Shown piece after piece: positions 1 through 7,197 of a stretch of 8,207 nt of DNA. The stretch's first letter is position 1. Each line of letters starts with the position of its first letter. The notes under the pieces are model-generated. The model saw nothing but the letters and a program-made list of their open reading frames with translations. It searched no databases and was not told the DNA's origin. The DNA lies in assembly GCA_018700255.1 (NCBI GenBank), contig JABISU010000167.1:1-8207 (forward strand). The letters are read 5' to 3'. Origin of the DNA: Flavobacteriales bacterium (GTDB lineage: Bacteria; Bacteroidota; Bacteroidia; Flavobacteriales; UA16). A program made the position numbers and the translations under genes.

Positions 1-902
1 GCGTAATCTTTTGTGATTTGGCTCCATCCATCGGCAAAAATTTGAACTCCTTTCATATCTTTTTCCTCCATCATATCTAACCAAACCTGTCTGTTTTTCT
101 CTACATCTACTGTTACTCCTATGAATGTAACATTCTTGTCGCTGTACTCAGCCTCAAGATCATGCAGGAAAGGGATTTCAGCGCGACAAGGACCACACCA
201 TGTAGCCCAAACATCAACGTATACTACTGATCCTACAAAATCAGAAAGGGAAACATCGTTGCCGTCTTTATCTGGGTATGTGAAGTCAATAGCTGCATCT
301 CCTGGTTGTGGAAGCGCTGCAAGAGCTGACCTGCGATTGAGAATGTATTCTTTCTGACCTTCAATTCCGTCAATGATTGAATTATAGAATATAGAGTTTG
401 ATTCTTTGAAAGACTCTGCCTCAACTAAAAATGGTTTATAGTATTCATCAAACAATGAATCAAGAACATCGTCTTCAGCATCAGAAATATTAGGGAAATC
501 ACTATTCTCGTTAGTTATGTATTGCCATGCGTAGTAGGAACTCTCGTCACTCCCTTCATATGAAATAGACTCATCGAATTGTTCAGTATCAATCGTTAAT
601 TTAATATCATCACCAGATTGAAGGTACATCTTCGTGCTTTCCATTCCGTGGAAGAAGTTTACGTTGGCAGCTGTGTCCCATTCGAACTCAATTGCGAAAA
701 CACCTGTCGCAGTATCGAGGACTGTGATATAAGTAGAATCAGGAGCGTATAATTTAATCGTATCACCTATGTGATTTGTCACGACTCCAGATATAGTTAC
801 AGAAGTGGATTGAGTCGGCTTTTCAACTTTAGGGGCAAAAAATATTAGGTATCCGAAGAATCCTAAAATGAGCAAAACAGTAACGATTTTAGATAAATTC
901 AT
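1..902 (-). CDS. TlpA/ResA-like thiol-disulfide oxidoreductase with N-terminal DUF4369-like domain, C-terminus cut by window edge
   Basis: I translated this by hand from the ATG at 902-900 to the left edge, giving 300 residues without a stop. Residues 5-22 form one hydrophobic segment (VTVLLILGFFGYLIFF). There is no lipobox Cys, so it is probably a signal anchor holding the protein in the inner membrane with the rest in the periplasm. Residues about 35-115 are a beta-rich region resembling DUF4369, the domain that often precedes thioredoxin domains in Bacteroidota. A charged helical linker follows (about 120-195). The thioredoxin/AhpC-TSA fold begins near 199 (PGDAAIDF) and carries the active site WATWCGPC, with Cys236 and Cys239. 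Family knowledge says such proteins reduce or exchange periplasmic disulfides, for example in cytochrome c maturation; the exact partner cannot be read here. The cis-proline loop and last strands, roughly 40-60 residues, lie outside the window. It is transcribed divergently from the gene at 1121. Confidence 0.9.
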   Translation of the reverse strand, partial: MNLSKIVTVLLILGFFGYLIFFAPKVEKPTQSTSVTISGVVTNHIGDTIKLYAPDSTYITVLDTATGVFAIEFEWDTAANVNFFHGMESTKMYLQSGDDIKLTIDTEQFDESISYEGSDESSYYAWQYITNENSDFPNISDAEDDVLDSLFDEYYKPFLVEAESFKESNSIFYNSIIDGIEGQKEYILNRRSALAALPQPGDAAIDFTYPDKDGNDVSLSDFVGSVVYVDVWATWCGPCRAEIPFLHDLEAEYSDKNVTFIGVTVDVEKNRQVWLDMMEEKDMKGVQIFADGWSQITKDY

Positions 903-1088
903 ATGTGAAAGTTAAAGTACAATTAAACCAACTAGAGTATATTTTTTATTCTTTTATTTATATTACTTCCCTGAGTCTTCTAAAAGGATTTAAATAGTGT
1001 GCTAATAAACAGCCTGTTGAACAATTATGAGGATTAACATAATTATATATTATTTAATTCAATAGAAAATCAATCTGTCAATTTCCCT

Positions 1089-1104
1089 TATGTACTTTTA
1101 CATA
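1089..1104. repeat. 6-bp perfect inverted repeat just upstream of the choice-of-anchor B gene
   Basis: TATGTA and TACATA are separated by CTTT and end 16 bases before the ATG at 1121. It could be a small hairpin in the 5' leader or a binding site for a dimeric regulator. The stem is all A/T except for one G-C pair, so an RNA hairpin would be weak. TACTTTTA inside it is one base off the Bacteroidota -7 consensus TAnnTTTG, but I see no matching -33 element. Role unproven. Confidence 0.3.
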
Positions 1105-1120
1105 CCTCAACTATTGAAAT

Positions 1121-3298
1121 ATGTATACAAGACTGCTGTACTCCGCCTTTTTATTTTTCAGCTCATTAGGAGCAATAGCCCAAACTCCTTGCATCAACGG
1201 GATGGCTGGTCCATACCCTTGTGAGAACATTAATCTACTTTCATTTATAGATAATGGAGATTTGGGTGGAGGATCCATGAATGATATCTGGGGGTGGGTA
1301 GACCCACTAGATAGTGCCGAGTATGTTTTACTTGGTAGATCCAACGGAACTGCATTCCTAGACATCACGGACCCAGTAAACCCTATTTATTTAGGCGACC
1401 TTCCTACCGCAACTCAGAACTCTACTTGGCGTGATATTAAGGTTTACAACAACTACGCCTTCATCGTTTCTGAGGCTGGTGGACATGGGATGCAGATTTT
1501 CGATCTTACACATCTGAGAGATATCGACGCACCACCACTCTTGTTTGCGGAGGATGCTCATTATAGTGGATGGGGAAATGCTCACAACATTGTAATTAAT
1601 GAAAGTACTGGAAGAGCCTATGGAGTTGGGACCAATACTTTCAGTGGTGGACTACACATTCTAGATATCAGCGATCCTTTGAACCCCACTTTAATAGGAG
1701 ACTTCTCTGAAGACGGTTATACGCATGACGCGCAGGTTGTAAGTTACTCTGGGCCGGATACGAACTTCCAGGGTAAAGAAATTGCTTTTGCTTGTAACGA
1801 GAACACCGTAACAATTGTAGACGTAACCGATGCCAGTAATACTAGTTTAATCAGTAGTACAGGATACTCTGGTTCAGCATATACTCATCAAGGATGGCTT
1901 ACAGAAGACCACAGGTATTTCCTGAGCAATGACGAGCTAGATGAACAGGGTAGCGGAATAAATACGACCACCTTTATTTGGGATATGCTAGACCTTAGCT
2001 CTCCCGAAATTATTGGGACCTTCGTTTCTAGCACATCAGCTATAGACCACAACCTTTACACACATAATGGGTATGTGTATCAATCTAATTATACAGCTGG
2101 ATTGAGGATACTAGATACCGAGAATATTGCTGATGCAAACCTCGAAGAAGTTGCATATTTCGATGTCTACCCCTCTAACAATTCTGCTCAATTTGACGGG
2201 ACTTGGTCAAACTATCCATATTTCCCCTCTGGAGTAATTGCTGTTTCTCACATTCAAGAAGGATTGTTTTTATTAGGCTTATCGGGAGAGTTAAGCGACC
2301 TAGGTTGTACCGATTCTGAAGCATGTAACTACGATCCAAGCGCTATTGAAGATGATGGTTCATGTATTGGATTTAATATCTGTGGAGGATGTGAAAATGA
2401 AGAATTATTCTGTGTTGGCTGCACTGATATTGATGCTTGTAATTACTCTTTAGATGCTACTATTGATGATAGTACTTGCTTCATAATAGCACCTCCCTTA
2501 CCACAAACAATTATGCAGGAAGATGTTGGTGTTGTGTTCCAAAATGAACCCGGTACTTTTTGGTATGAAAGCGAAACCGCATCAGACCCCATATCCATAA
2601 GTGAATCATTTGAAATGTCGTTTGAACTGTTCCCCCAAAATATATGGGCGGCGAATAGCAACGGAGAGTGGGATGTTGTAGGCGGCAAGGAGGAGCCTGA
2701 CTTCAACAATGGCCAATACCACGACAACAATGCATACTGGCTAGAATTTGATGTCTTCGAATCTGTCGTTTTCGAATCCGTAGAAGTATATTCTGAGCAA
2801 TCAGCTTTGCATAGCATACTTATTTTGGATACAGATGGAAGTCTATTGAGTGAAGTCTTTCAAGAATTAGATGAAGGCTGGAATGAGTTTATATTGGATG
2901 TCGAACTTCCTGCAGGTGAAGGATATGGTTTGAGTGCAGGTAATAACGAGCCATATCTCTGGCGTGACGCTCCAGGCGCAGACATTGACTACCCTTATGA
3001 GATAGGGTCCTTAGCTAGCATAGTAAGCACCACCGTTACAAGTAACAATCAATACAATTACTACTATTTCTTCTACAACTGGCGTATGCATTCTGCCGAT
3101 CCTTGCATCTCTGAAAGAGTGGAGTTTAACGTGGTTATTGATCCCTCAAGTAATTTAGAAGTTGGAGATCCTGAAATAAATAAATCGTTAGTTAAAATTG
3201 TTGATCAACTAGGGAGAGAAGTTAATGAGGTGATAGGCCAAATTGTTTTCTATATCTATGACGACGGTACCGCAGAGAAAGTGTTTGTTGTCGAGTAA
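1121..3298 (+). CDS. Secreted choice-of-anchor B family (LVIVD-repeat) protein with Cys-rich repeats and T9SS-like C-terminal tail
   Basis: The 725-residue protein starts with a clear signal peptide (hydrophobic 5-20, probable cleavage AIA|QT after residue 20). Residues about 36-390 match the choice-of-anchor B family. They contain beta-propeller-like blades with LVIVD-type motifs, such as FLDITDPVNPIYLGD (79-93), LHILDISDPLNPTLIGD (178-194), VTIVDVTD (230-237) and LRILDTEN (328-335). Several His residues sit in family-like contexts (H154, H202, H256, H310, H315). Two Cys-rich repeats follow, CTDSEACNYDP (396-406, ending at Cys415) and CTDIDACNYS (434-443, ending at Cys453), with a C-rich linker between them. 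Residues about 454-675 are a beta-rich module I cannot name, ending in an Ig-like segment. The last 47 residues (679-725) are a T9SS-like sorting tail shared with the esterase at 5142-7013. The protein is probably exported to the surface or medium. No catalytic function is evident. Its stop lies 25 bases from the convergent methyltransferase gene. Confidence 0.9.
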   Translation: MYTRLLYSAFLFFSSLGAIAQTPCINGMAGPYPCENINLLSFIDNGDLGGGSMNDIWGWVDPLDSAEYVLLGRSNGTAFLDITDPVNPIYLGDLPTATQNSTWRDIKVYNNYAFIVSEAGGHGMQIFDLTHLRDIDAPPLLFAEDAHYSGWGNAHNIVINESTGRAYGVGTNTFSGGLHILDISDPLNPTLIGDFSEDGYTHDAQVVSYSGPDTNFQGKEIAFACNENTVTIVDVTDASNTSLISSTGYSGSAYTHQGWLTEDHRYFLSNDELDEQGSGINTTTFIWDMLDLSSPEIIGTFVSSTSAIDHNLYTHNGYVYQSNYTAGLRILDTENIADANLEEVAYFDVYPSNNSAQFDGTWSNYPYFPSGVIAVSHIQEGLFLLGLSGELSDLGCTDSEACNYDPSAIEDDGSCIGFNICGGCENEELFCVGCTDIDACNYSLDATIDDSTCFIIAPPLPQTIMQEDVGVVFQNEPGTFWYESETASDPISISESFEMSFELFPQNIWAANSNGEWDVVGGKEEPDFNNGQYHDNNAYWLEFDVFESVVFESVEVYSEQSALHSILILDTDGSLLSEVFQELDEGWNEFILDVELPAGEGYGLSAGNNEPYLWRDAPGADIDYPYEIGSLASIVSTTVTSNNQYNYYYFFYNWRMHSADPCISERVEFNVVIDPSSNLEVGDPEINKSLVKIVDQLGREVNEVIGQIVFYIYDDGTAEKVFVVE

Positions 3299-3323
3299 TG
3301 ATGTTGCTCTGAAAAAGTTGTTC

Positions 3324-4256
3324 TTATTGTTGAAATATGTCGCTTATTCTTCTAATGTGATCAGGACCTATTCTACAGCATCCTCCAATAATATCAGCTC
3401 CTAAGTTTATCCATTCTTTGGACATCTCCACAAAATATTTTGGTTCTGATAGGCCCATCCAAGTTTTACTTTGAGCGTTGTATACCTCTCCAGAATTGGG
3501 ATATATAATGACTTTATTGTCCCCACAGCTTGCTTTTATATACGGTATTAAATCCGAGATGTATTTCGGATTCGTACAATTTACCCCAACGGCAAAAACT
3601 TTTGGATGATTTTTAAAAATCGCAACACATTCGTTGATTTTTGATCCATCGTTTAGATGTTTCCCGTCTTTACAAGAAAAGGATATCCAGGCAGGTGTAT
3701 CTACATTCAATAATATTTCTGAAAGTATTCCTGCTTCTTGAAAACTTGGAATCGTTTCACAAGCTAGAATATCTGCATTTGAACGATCTAATATTCTCAT
3801 TCTTTCAAGGTGAAAATCCCTCAATATTTTATCCGAAACATTATAGTTGCCACGATATTCGGATCCATCAGCTAAATACGCACCATACGGTCCTACACTA
3901 GCTGCAATAAGAGGCTTATTATCAATAACACCTGAATCCAAAGCGGTTTTAATTGCAATCTCAGCCAATTGGATAGATTTTAAAATGAGTTTTTCAGCTG
4001 AACTCCTCTTGTAACCAATTGCTATTAACCCAGGGATAGATGCTTGATAGCTAGATGTAGTTATGCATTGAGCTCCCGCGTTAATATAATCGAGATGTGC
4101 TCTAATTATAGCCTCTGGATTCTTCTCCAATAAATTAGCTGTCCATAATTTATGTTTTAAATCGCACCCTTGCGATTCTAATACATTTGATAGGCCTCCA
4201 TCTATTAGTGATGGGTGATTATCTTTCAAGTTGTCATTCGAAATACTGACACTCAT
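3324..4256 (-). CDS. mmuM: Homocysteine S-methyltransferase, MmuM-like
   Basis: The protein has 310 residues, about the full length of this family (E. coli MmuM is of the same size). The N-terminus carries the family signature LIDGGLSNVLESQGCDL (17-33), followed by LW.ANLL, H54 and AGAQCITTSSYQAS (60-73). The zinc and homocysteine binding cysteines are present: Cys227 in GVNCTNP and the pair Cys293-Cys294 in GGCCR near the C-terminus. The fold is a TIM barrel in the cytoplasm. The family transfers a methyl group from S-methylmethionine or S-adenosylmethionine to homocysteine, giving methionine without cobalamin or folate. The first codons follow GGAGAAT, a purine-rich Shine-Dalgarno-like stretch, which supports the ATG at 4256-4254. 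No methionine-cycle or amino-acid permease gene is next to it. The gene upstream on the same strand (4373-4972) is unrelated, and the 116-base gap suggests its own promoter or leader. The gene symbol rests on family resemblance; methyl-donor preference cannot be read from the sequence. Confidence 0.92.
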   Translation of the reverse strand: MSVSISNDNLKDNHPSLIDGGLSNVLESQGCDLKHKLWTANLLEKNPEAIIRAHLDYINAGAQCITTSSYQASIPGLIAIGYKRSSAEKLILKSIQLAEIAIKTALDSGVIDNKPLIAASVGPYGAYLADGSEYRGNYNVSDKILRDFHLERMRILDRSNADILACETIPSFQEAGILSEILLNVDTPAWISFSCKDGKHLNDGSKINECVAIFKNHPKVFAVGVNCTNPKYISDLIPYIKASCGDNKVIIYPNSGEVYNAQSKTWMGLSEPKYFVEMSKEWINLGADIIGGCCRIGPDHIRRISDIFQQ

Positions 4257-4276
4257 ATTCTCCAGTTCTTTCTAGT

Positions 4277-4322
4277 CTATTTTCTTTCAGGTGGTATCAT
4301 ACCTTTTCTGAATAGCCTAGGC
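4277..4322 (-). repeat. Cluster of inverted repeats in the leader of the methyltransferase gene
   Basis: Between the small exported protein and mmuM lies GGTATcATACC (4293-4303), a perfect 5-bp inverted repeat with one central base. It is flanked by TTCAG (4286-4290) with CTGAA (4308-4312), and by CTATT (4277-4281) with AATAG (4311-4315); the two right-hand arms overlap by two bases. The self-complementary octamer GCCTAGGC follows at 4315-4322. The core centre is about 40 bases upstream of the mmuM start. This could be an operator, or a leader RNA structure with two alternative pairings. It does not match any SAM or SAH riboswitch consensus that I can recall, and no U-tract follows, so it is not an intrinsic terminator. 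Confidence 0.35.
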
Positions 4323-4372
4323 CATACCCTATAAATAATTGTGCTTGAGAACACGGAGGTTTTTCACAAGGA

Positions 4373-4972
4373 TCACTGTGCCAAATTAAAACCTAAGGTT
4401 AAAGAAATTCGGCTACCTGTAGTGTAATCTGTGGAGGATGCCGGAACATAAATCTCAGTTCCTGTTGCATCGTCCCAATCCCATCCTCCACCTTCTTCAT
4501 ATGTCTTAGACTTTCCTGGAACAAAGGATAAATTTATAGGAACATTAAGGTTGCCTGTTGTGAAAGTATATCCTAAGGCGAGAACCATACCTACACCAGT
4601 CAAAGAGAGATTAGGTCCTAATGCACCTTCAAATCCACTCTTTGACCTTAAGCCAAAAAGTGAAGAAACAGAAGGTAAAAACAAACCTCTTTCCATTCCG
4701 CCAACTAAAAACACCCACTCCACTAAGCCAGATATATCTTCACTTTCAATAAATCTAGATTCAAGCTGCCAACCATACTGTGTAATTAATGCTGTTGATG
4801 AATTTCCCCATCCATCATCCCCGGGCATCATTAGATCATTTTGAATAAAATCCGCTGCTGAACCTGCAGTTACAATTGTTGCACCAACTCTTGGCCCCGC
4901 AAGCTTAACAACTTGGGCTTGAGATATAAAAACTACAGAAATTAATGCAATTGAAAAAATTATTTTATTCAT
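4373..4972 (-). CDS. Small exported protein of unknown function, probably outer-membrane beta-type
   Basis: The 199-residue protein has a signal peptide (hydrophobic 4-18, likely cleavage SQA|Q after residue 19). The mature part contains no further membrane helix. It is made of short alternating or amphipathic segments rich in Gly, Ser and aromatic residues: GLVEWVFLVGGMERGLFLPSV (82-102), GFEGALGPNLSLTGVGMVLALGYTF (113-137), LNVPINLSFVP (141-151), and a closing strand RISLTLGFNL (188-197). This pattern suits a small beta-barrel or beta-sandwich of the outer membrane. I associate similar sequences with uncharacterised Bacteroidota proteins but know no function. A Trp/Gly/Asp-rich loop (GGGWDWDD, 161-168) may be surface exposed. 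The ATG at 4972-4970 is chosen because the signal peptide begins there. A TATGTTTG box lies 29 bases upstream. Same strand as the esterase before it and mmuM after it, with 169- and 116-base gaps, so co-transcription is uncertain. Confidence 0.75.
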   Translation of the reverse strand: MNKIIFSIALISVVFISQAQVVKLAGPRVGATIVTAGSAADFIQNDLMMPGDDGWGNSSTALITQYGWQLESRFIESEDISGLVEWVFLVGGMERGLFLPSVSSLFGLRSKSGFEGALGPNLSLTGVGMVLALGYTFTTGNLNVPINLSFVPGKSKTYEEGGGWDWDDATGTEIYVPASSTDYTTGSRISLTLGFNLAQ

Positions 4973-5001
4973 AATTTAAATTTATTGTGTATGTGAAGAT
5001 G

Positions 5002-5009
5002 CAAACATA
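5002..5009 (-). promoter_or_regulatory. Candidate Bacteroidota -7 promoter box (TATGTTTG)
   Basis: Read on the minus strand this is TATGTTTG, an exact match to TAnnTTTG, the -7 element used by the Bacteroidota primary sigma factor. It lies 29 bases before the start of the exported protein gene at 4972. I see no TTTG or TTG at the usual -33 distance, so the call rests on the -7 box and its position alone. Confidence 0.35.
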
Positions 5010-5141
5010 AATTAAAAGCGAATATAAATTATCTGGTGCTCTTGATATTTGCAACAAAATAGGGTGAAGTTATTTATTGTTACAAAGCGAGGTGATTAAA
5101 TAAGAACACGAATCAATCTTCCTCACAAGTTCTTTCATTGA

Positions 5142-7013
5142 TTACTCAACTACAAACTTCTTCTCTATTGAACCGTCATCGTAGATATATAACAAAATTT
5201 GAGGCGCTATCTCAGAGACTTCTCGACCTAATAAATCAGTAATTTTTTCTAATGTTTTATCTCCTACAGCATTTGGTTTTTCAATCGCCACAGGCGATTC
5301 ACACAGACTTTCAAAAAACAACCAGGCTTCTCTGCTTGAATCTATGTCCATATTTCCATATGCTCCAGGCCAATCATGACCTCCGCCGTTGACTGTATAT
5401 AACCAAACCTTGGCGCACTCCTCATCTACACCATATTTCTCGTACGAAACGGTACTTCCATCATTGTTAGAAATATTGGGGAAATTACCTGTTGAATTTA
5501 ATTCCAAGTTATACAAATCCACAAAAAAGTCTATTGTACCTGGTATACTCGGATACGCACCCCAACCATCTTGGTTGTTCACATCTCCATTGTAGTAGGT
5601 GACATTGTCCTGTGTTCCATGAATTTCTAGGATGCCCACATTTTGGGACGGGGTACAATCGTCCATGATATCTTGCATAATCATCCCTGATATAGGGGCT
5701 ACACCACGGAAGGATTCAGAGGCTTCGCAAGCAAGTAAATAACAAAAATCTCCACCATTTGACATCCCCGTACAAAACACCTTGTCTGAGTCAATCGAAT
5801 TGTCTGCGGAAAACAAGCTTATTAAATCCTCTAAAAAAGCCACGTCGTCCACCGTTTCATTGTTTTGGAAATCATAGCCAACATTAAAGAACGTACTCCC
5901 ATAAGAATCTTCTATACCTTGAGGATAACACACCGCAAATCCATACTCAGTTGCCAAATTGTTAAAGTCAGAATAATTCATGATTCCCTGTGCGGTCCCA
6001 GTATACCCATGACAGACGAATACCAATGGACAGTTTTCTGGTGCGCTACTGGGTTTAAAATAAATATACTCTCTTTGAAATTTACCACTGTTGATCTCAC
6101 CATACTCAATGACCATGATAGAATTGGTGAGACTGTTATTTGTGAGGTCTTCGTCTTGCTGTCCATTCACATTTGTCACCGTCACATCGATGGGATACAA
6201 TCCAGCGCTCTCAGCATAAAACTGATCTTGATGTGTAAAATCATATGCGTTTCCTGACGATATAGAAAGATTTTCATAGGATTGAGAATAGGACATGGAG
6301 CCACCTTGTGACCAGACAATATCAAAACTCTCTATTGTTTCTGCGCCTATGTTGGTGATGACACCTTCAATATTAACCGCAGAACCCAATGAGATATTTG
6401 TAGGAAAAGTCAACAAGGTCATCTCTGCATTTAATCCGAAAGGTTCATAAATAACGACATCATCAATCGCCCAACCAAACATCCATCCCCCATCGTCATC
6501 ATAATGAAATCCAAGTAAAACGTCACTATATTCAAGTATTTCTGAGAGATTGATACTGTGATTTTCCCATACGGTATTATCTGAATTTCCATTCCCATCT
6601 ATTTCCGTCAACACAATCCACGAGTCACCTCCATCTAAAGAATACTCAATAGTCGCCCGATCTGTATTGCCTTGAAATGTTTCTCCGGAAAAAAAGCTTG
6701 CAAAGGATAAAATGGCATTGTCCACGTCGCCAAAGTTTAACGGAGGCGTAATTAGGTAGTCTTCACTTTTATTGCAATCACACGCATCATCATTTGTAGC
6801 GACAAAGGTGCCGTGAGGGTCAATACCCCACCATTCACTCTGTAAGTCATTACTCATTCCATTAAGCCATCCTCCGTCATCTGAAAGTGTATACTGACTC
6901 CACAAGTCCGGCAAACCATCTTGGGTCGTGGTTGAAAAATCTTCGTCCAACAAGATTGTCTGTGCAAAGACCGAATTGAAGGACAAGAAAAAGATGAAAA
7001 ATAGAAACCTCAT
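5142..7013 (-). CDS. Secreted modular esterase: choice-of-anchor J-like domain, CARDB-like domain, PHB-depolymerase/feruloyl-esterase-like hydrolase, T9SS-like tail
   Basis: The 623-residue protein begins with a signal peptide (hydrophobic 3-16, likely cleavage VFA|Q after residue 17). Residues about 20-191 form a jelly-roll 'choice-of-anchor J'/cleaved-adhesin-like domain. It opens with LLDEDFS, has LITPPLNF (87-94), and closes with GWAIDDVVIYE (180-190). Residues about 192-303 look like a CARDB or Ig-like spacer (NIEGVITNIGAETI). Residues about 311-571 are an alpha/beta hydrolase of the LpqC/PHB-depolymerase-like esterase group. It has an oxyanion-side HGYTG (335-339), nucleophile elbow GMSNGG with Ser418, probable acid Asp469 in HGTQDN, and His546 in GGGHDWPG. 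All three catalytic positions are intact, so it should be an active carboxylesterase acting outside the cell. The substrate, whether a polysaccharide ester, feruloyl group or polyester, cannot be read. The last 47 residues (577-623) match the tail of the choice-of-anchor B protein. The upstream leader is AT-rich with no Shine-Dalgarno site. Confidence 0.88.
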   Translation of the reverse strand: MRFLFFIFFLSFNSVFAQTILLDEDFSTTTQDGLPDLWSQYTLSDDGGWLNGMSNDLQSEWWGIDPHGTFVATNDDACDCNKSEDYLITPPLNFGDVDNAILSFASFFSGETFQGNTDRATIEYSLDGGDSWIVLTEIDGNGNSDNTVWENHSINLSEILEYSDVLLGFHYDDDGGWMFGWAIDDVVIYEPFGLNAEMTLLTFPTNISLGSAVNIEGVITNIGAETIESFDIVWSQGGSMSYSQSYENLSISSGNAYDFTHQDQFYAESAGLYPIDVTVTNVNGQQDEDLTNNSLTNSIMVIEYGEINSGKFQREYIYFKPSSAPENCPLVFVCHGYTGTAQGIMNYSDFNNLATEYGFAVCYPQGIEDSYGSTFFNVGYDFQNNETVDDVAFLEDLISLFSADNSIDSDKVFCTGMSNGGDFCYLLACEASESFRGVAPISGMIMQDIMDDCTPSQNVGILEIHGTQDNVTYYNGDVNNQDGWGAYPSIPGTIDFFVDLYNLELNSTGNFPNISNNDGSTVSYEKYGVDEECAKVWLYTVNGGGHDWPGAYGNMDIDSSREAWLFFESLCESPVAIEKPNAVGDKTLEKITDLLGREVSEIAPQILLYIYDDGSIEKKFVVE

Positions 7014-7153
7014 TTAATATTTAATTTAATTAGCCTAATGAATAAAAATCTCACAATCTTACGAATTAGACCTATAAGATACGGATAATATCAATTACCT
7101 ATTGTTTATATATCGAGAGTGTGATTCTTGCTCATAATTATCATCGACTATTT

Positions 7154-7192
7154 AAAAACAAAAACGAGAGACTATCTTTCGATAACCTCCCG
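7154..7192 (-). terminator. Intrinsic terminator after tRNA-Leu
   Basis: On the minus strand a 12-bp stem (arms 7181-7192 and 7165-7176, three of the pairs G-U) is capped by a GAAA tetraloop (7177-7180). It is followed directly by TTTTTGTTTTT (7154-7164). The stem starts 5 bases after the last base of the tRNA. This is the clearest rho-independent terminator in the window and should end the transcript containing the tRNA, and possibly the Kdo transferase gene before it. Confidence 0.9.
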
Positions 7193-7197
7193 TTATG

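Noticed and set aside
121..424. Open frames on both strands at 121-357 and 233-424
   Set aside because: They lie in other frames of the thioredoxin-like gene, whose hand translation gives the intact WCGPC site; neither has a recognisable product.
1111..2817. Minus-strand open frames at 1111-1368, 1391-1585 and 2443-2817
   Set aside because: They are antisense to the choice-of-anchor B gene, which shows family motifs across its whole length; low-complexity shadow translations.
3641..3901. Plus-strand open frame inside mmuM
   Set aside because: Antisense to a conserved enzyme with all of its zinc-binding cysteines intact.
4257..4372. SAM or SAH riboswitch upstream of mmuM
   Set aside because: I could not match the leader to the conserved cores of the SAM or SAH classes I know; only simple inverted repeats are visible.
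4551..4844. Plus-strand 97-codon open frame opposite the small exported protein
   Set aside because: The minus-strand frame has a signal peptide and a coherent beta pattern; the plus-strand product is Pro/Ser/Lys-rich with no signal or motif.
5085..5141. Terminator after the esterase gene
   Set aside because: Only a 4-bp GAAC/GTTC pairing with a long loop is found and there is no T-tract.
5389..6257. Open frames at 5389-5595, 5865-6257 and 5978-6166
   Set aside because: All overlap the esterase in other frames; the esterase frame carries the catalytic triad.
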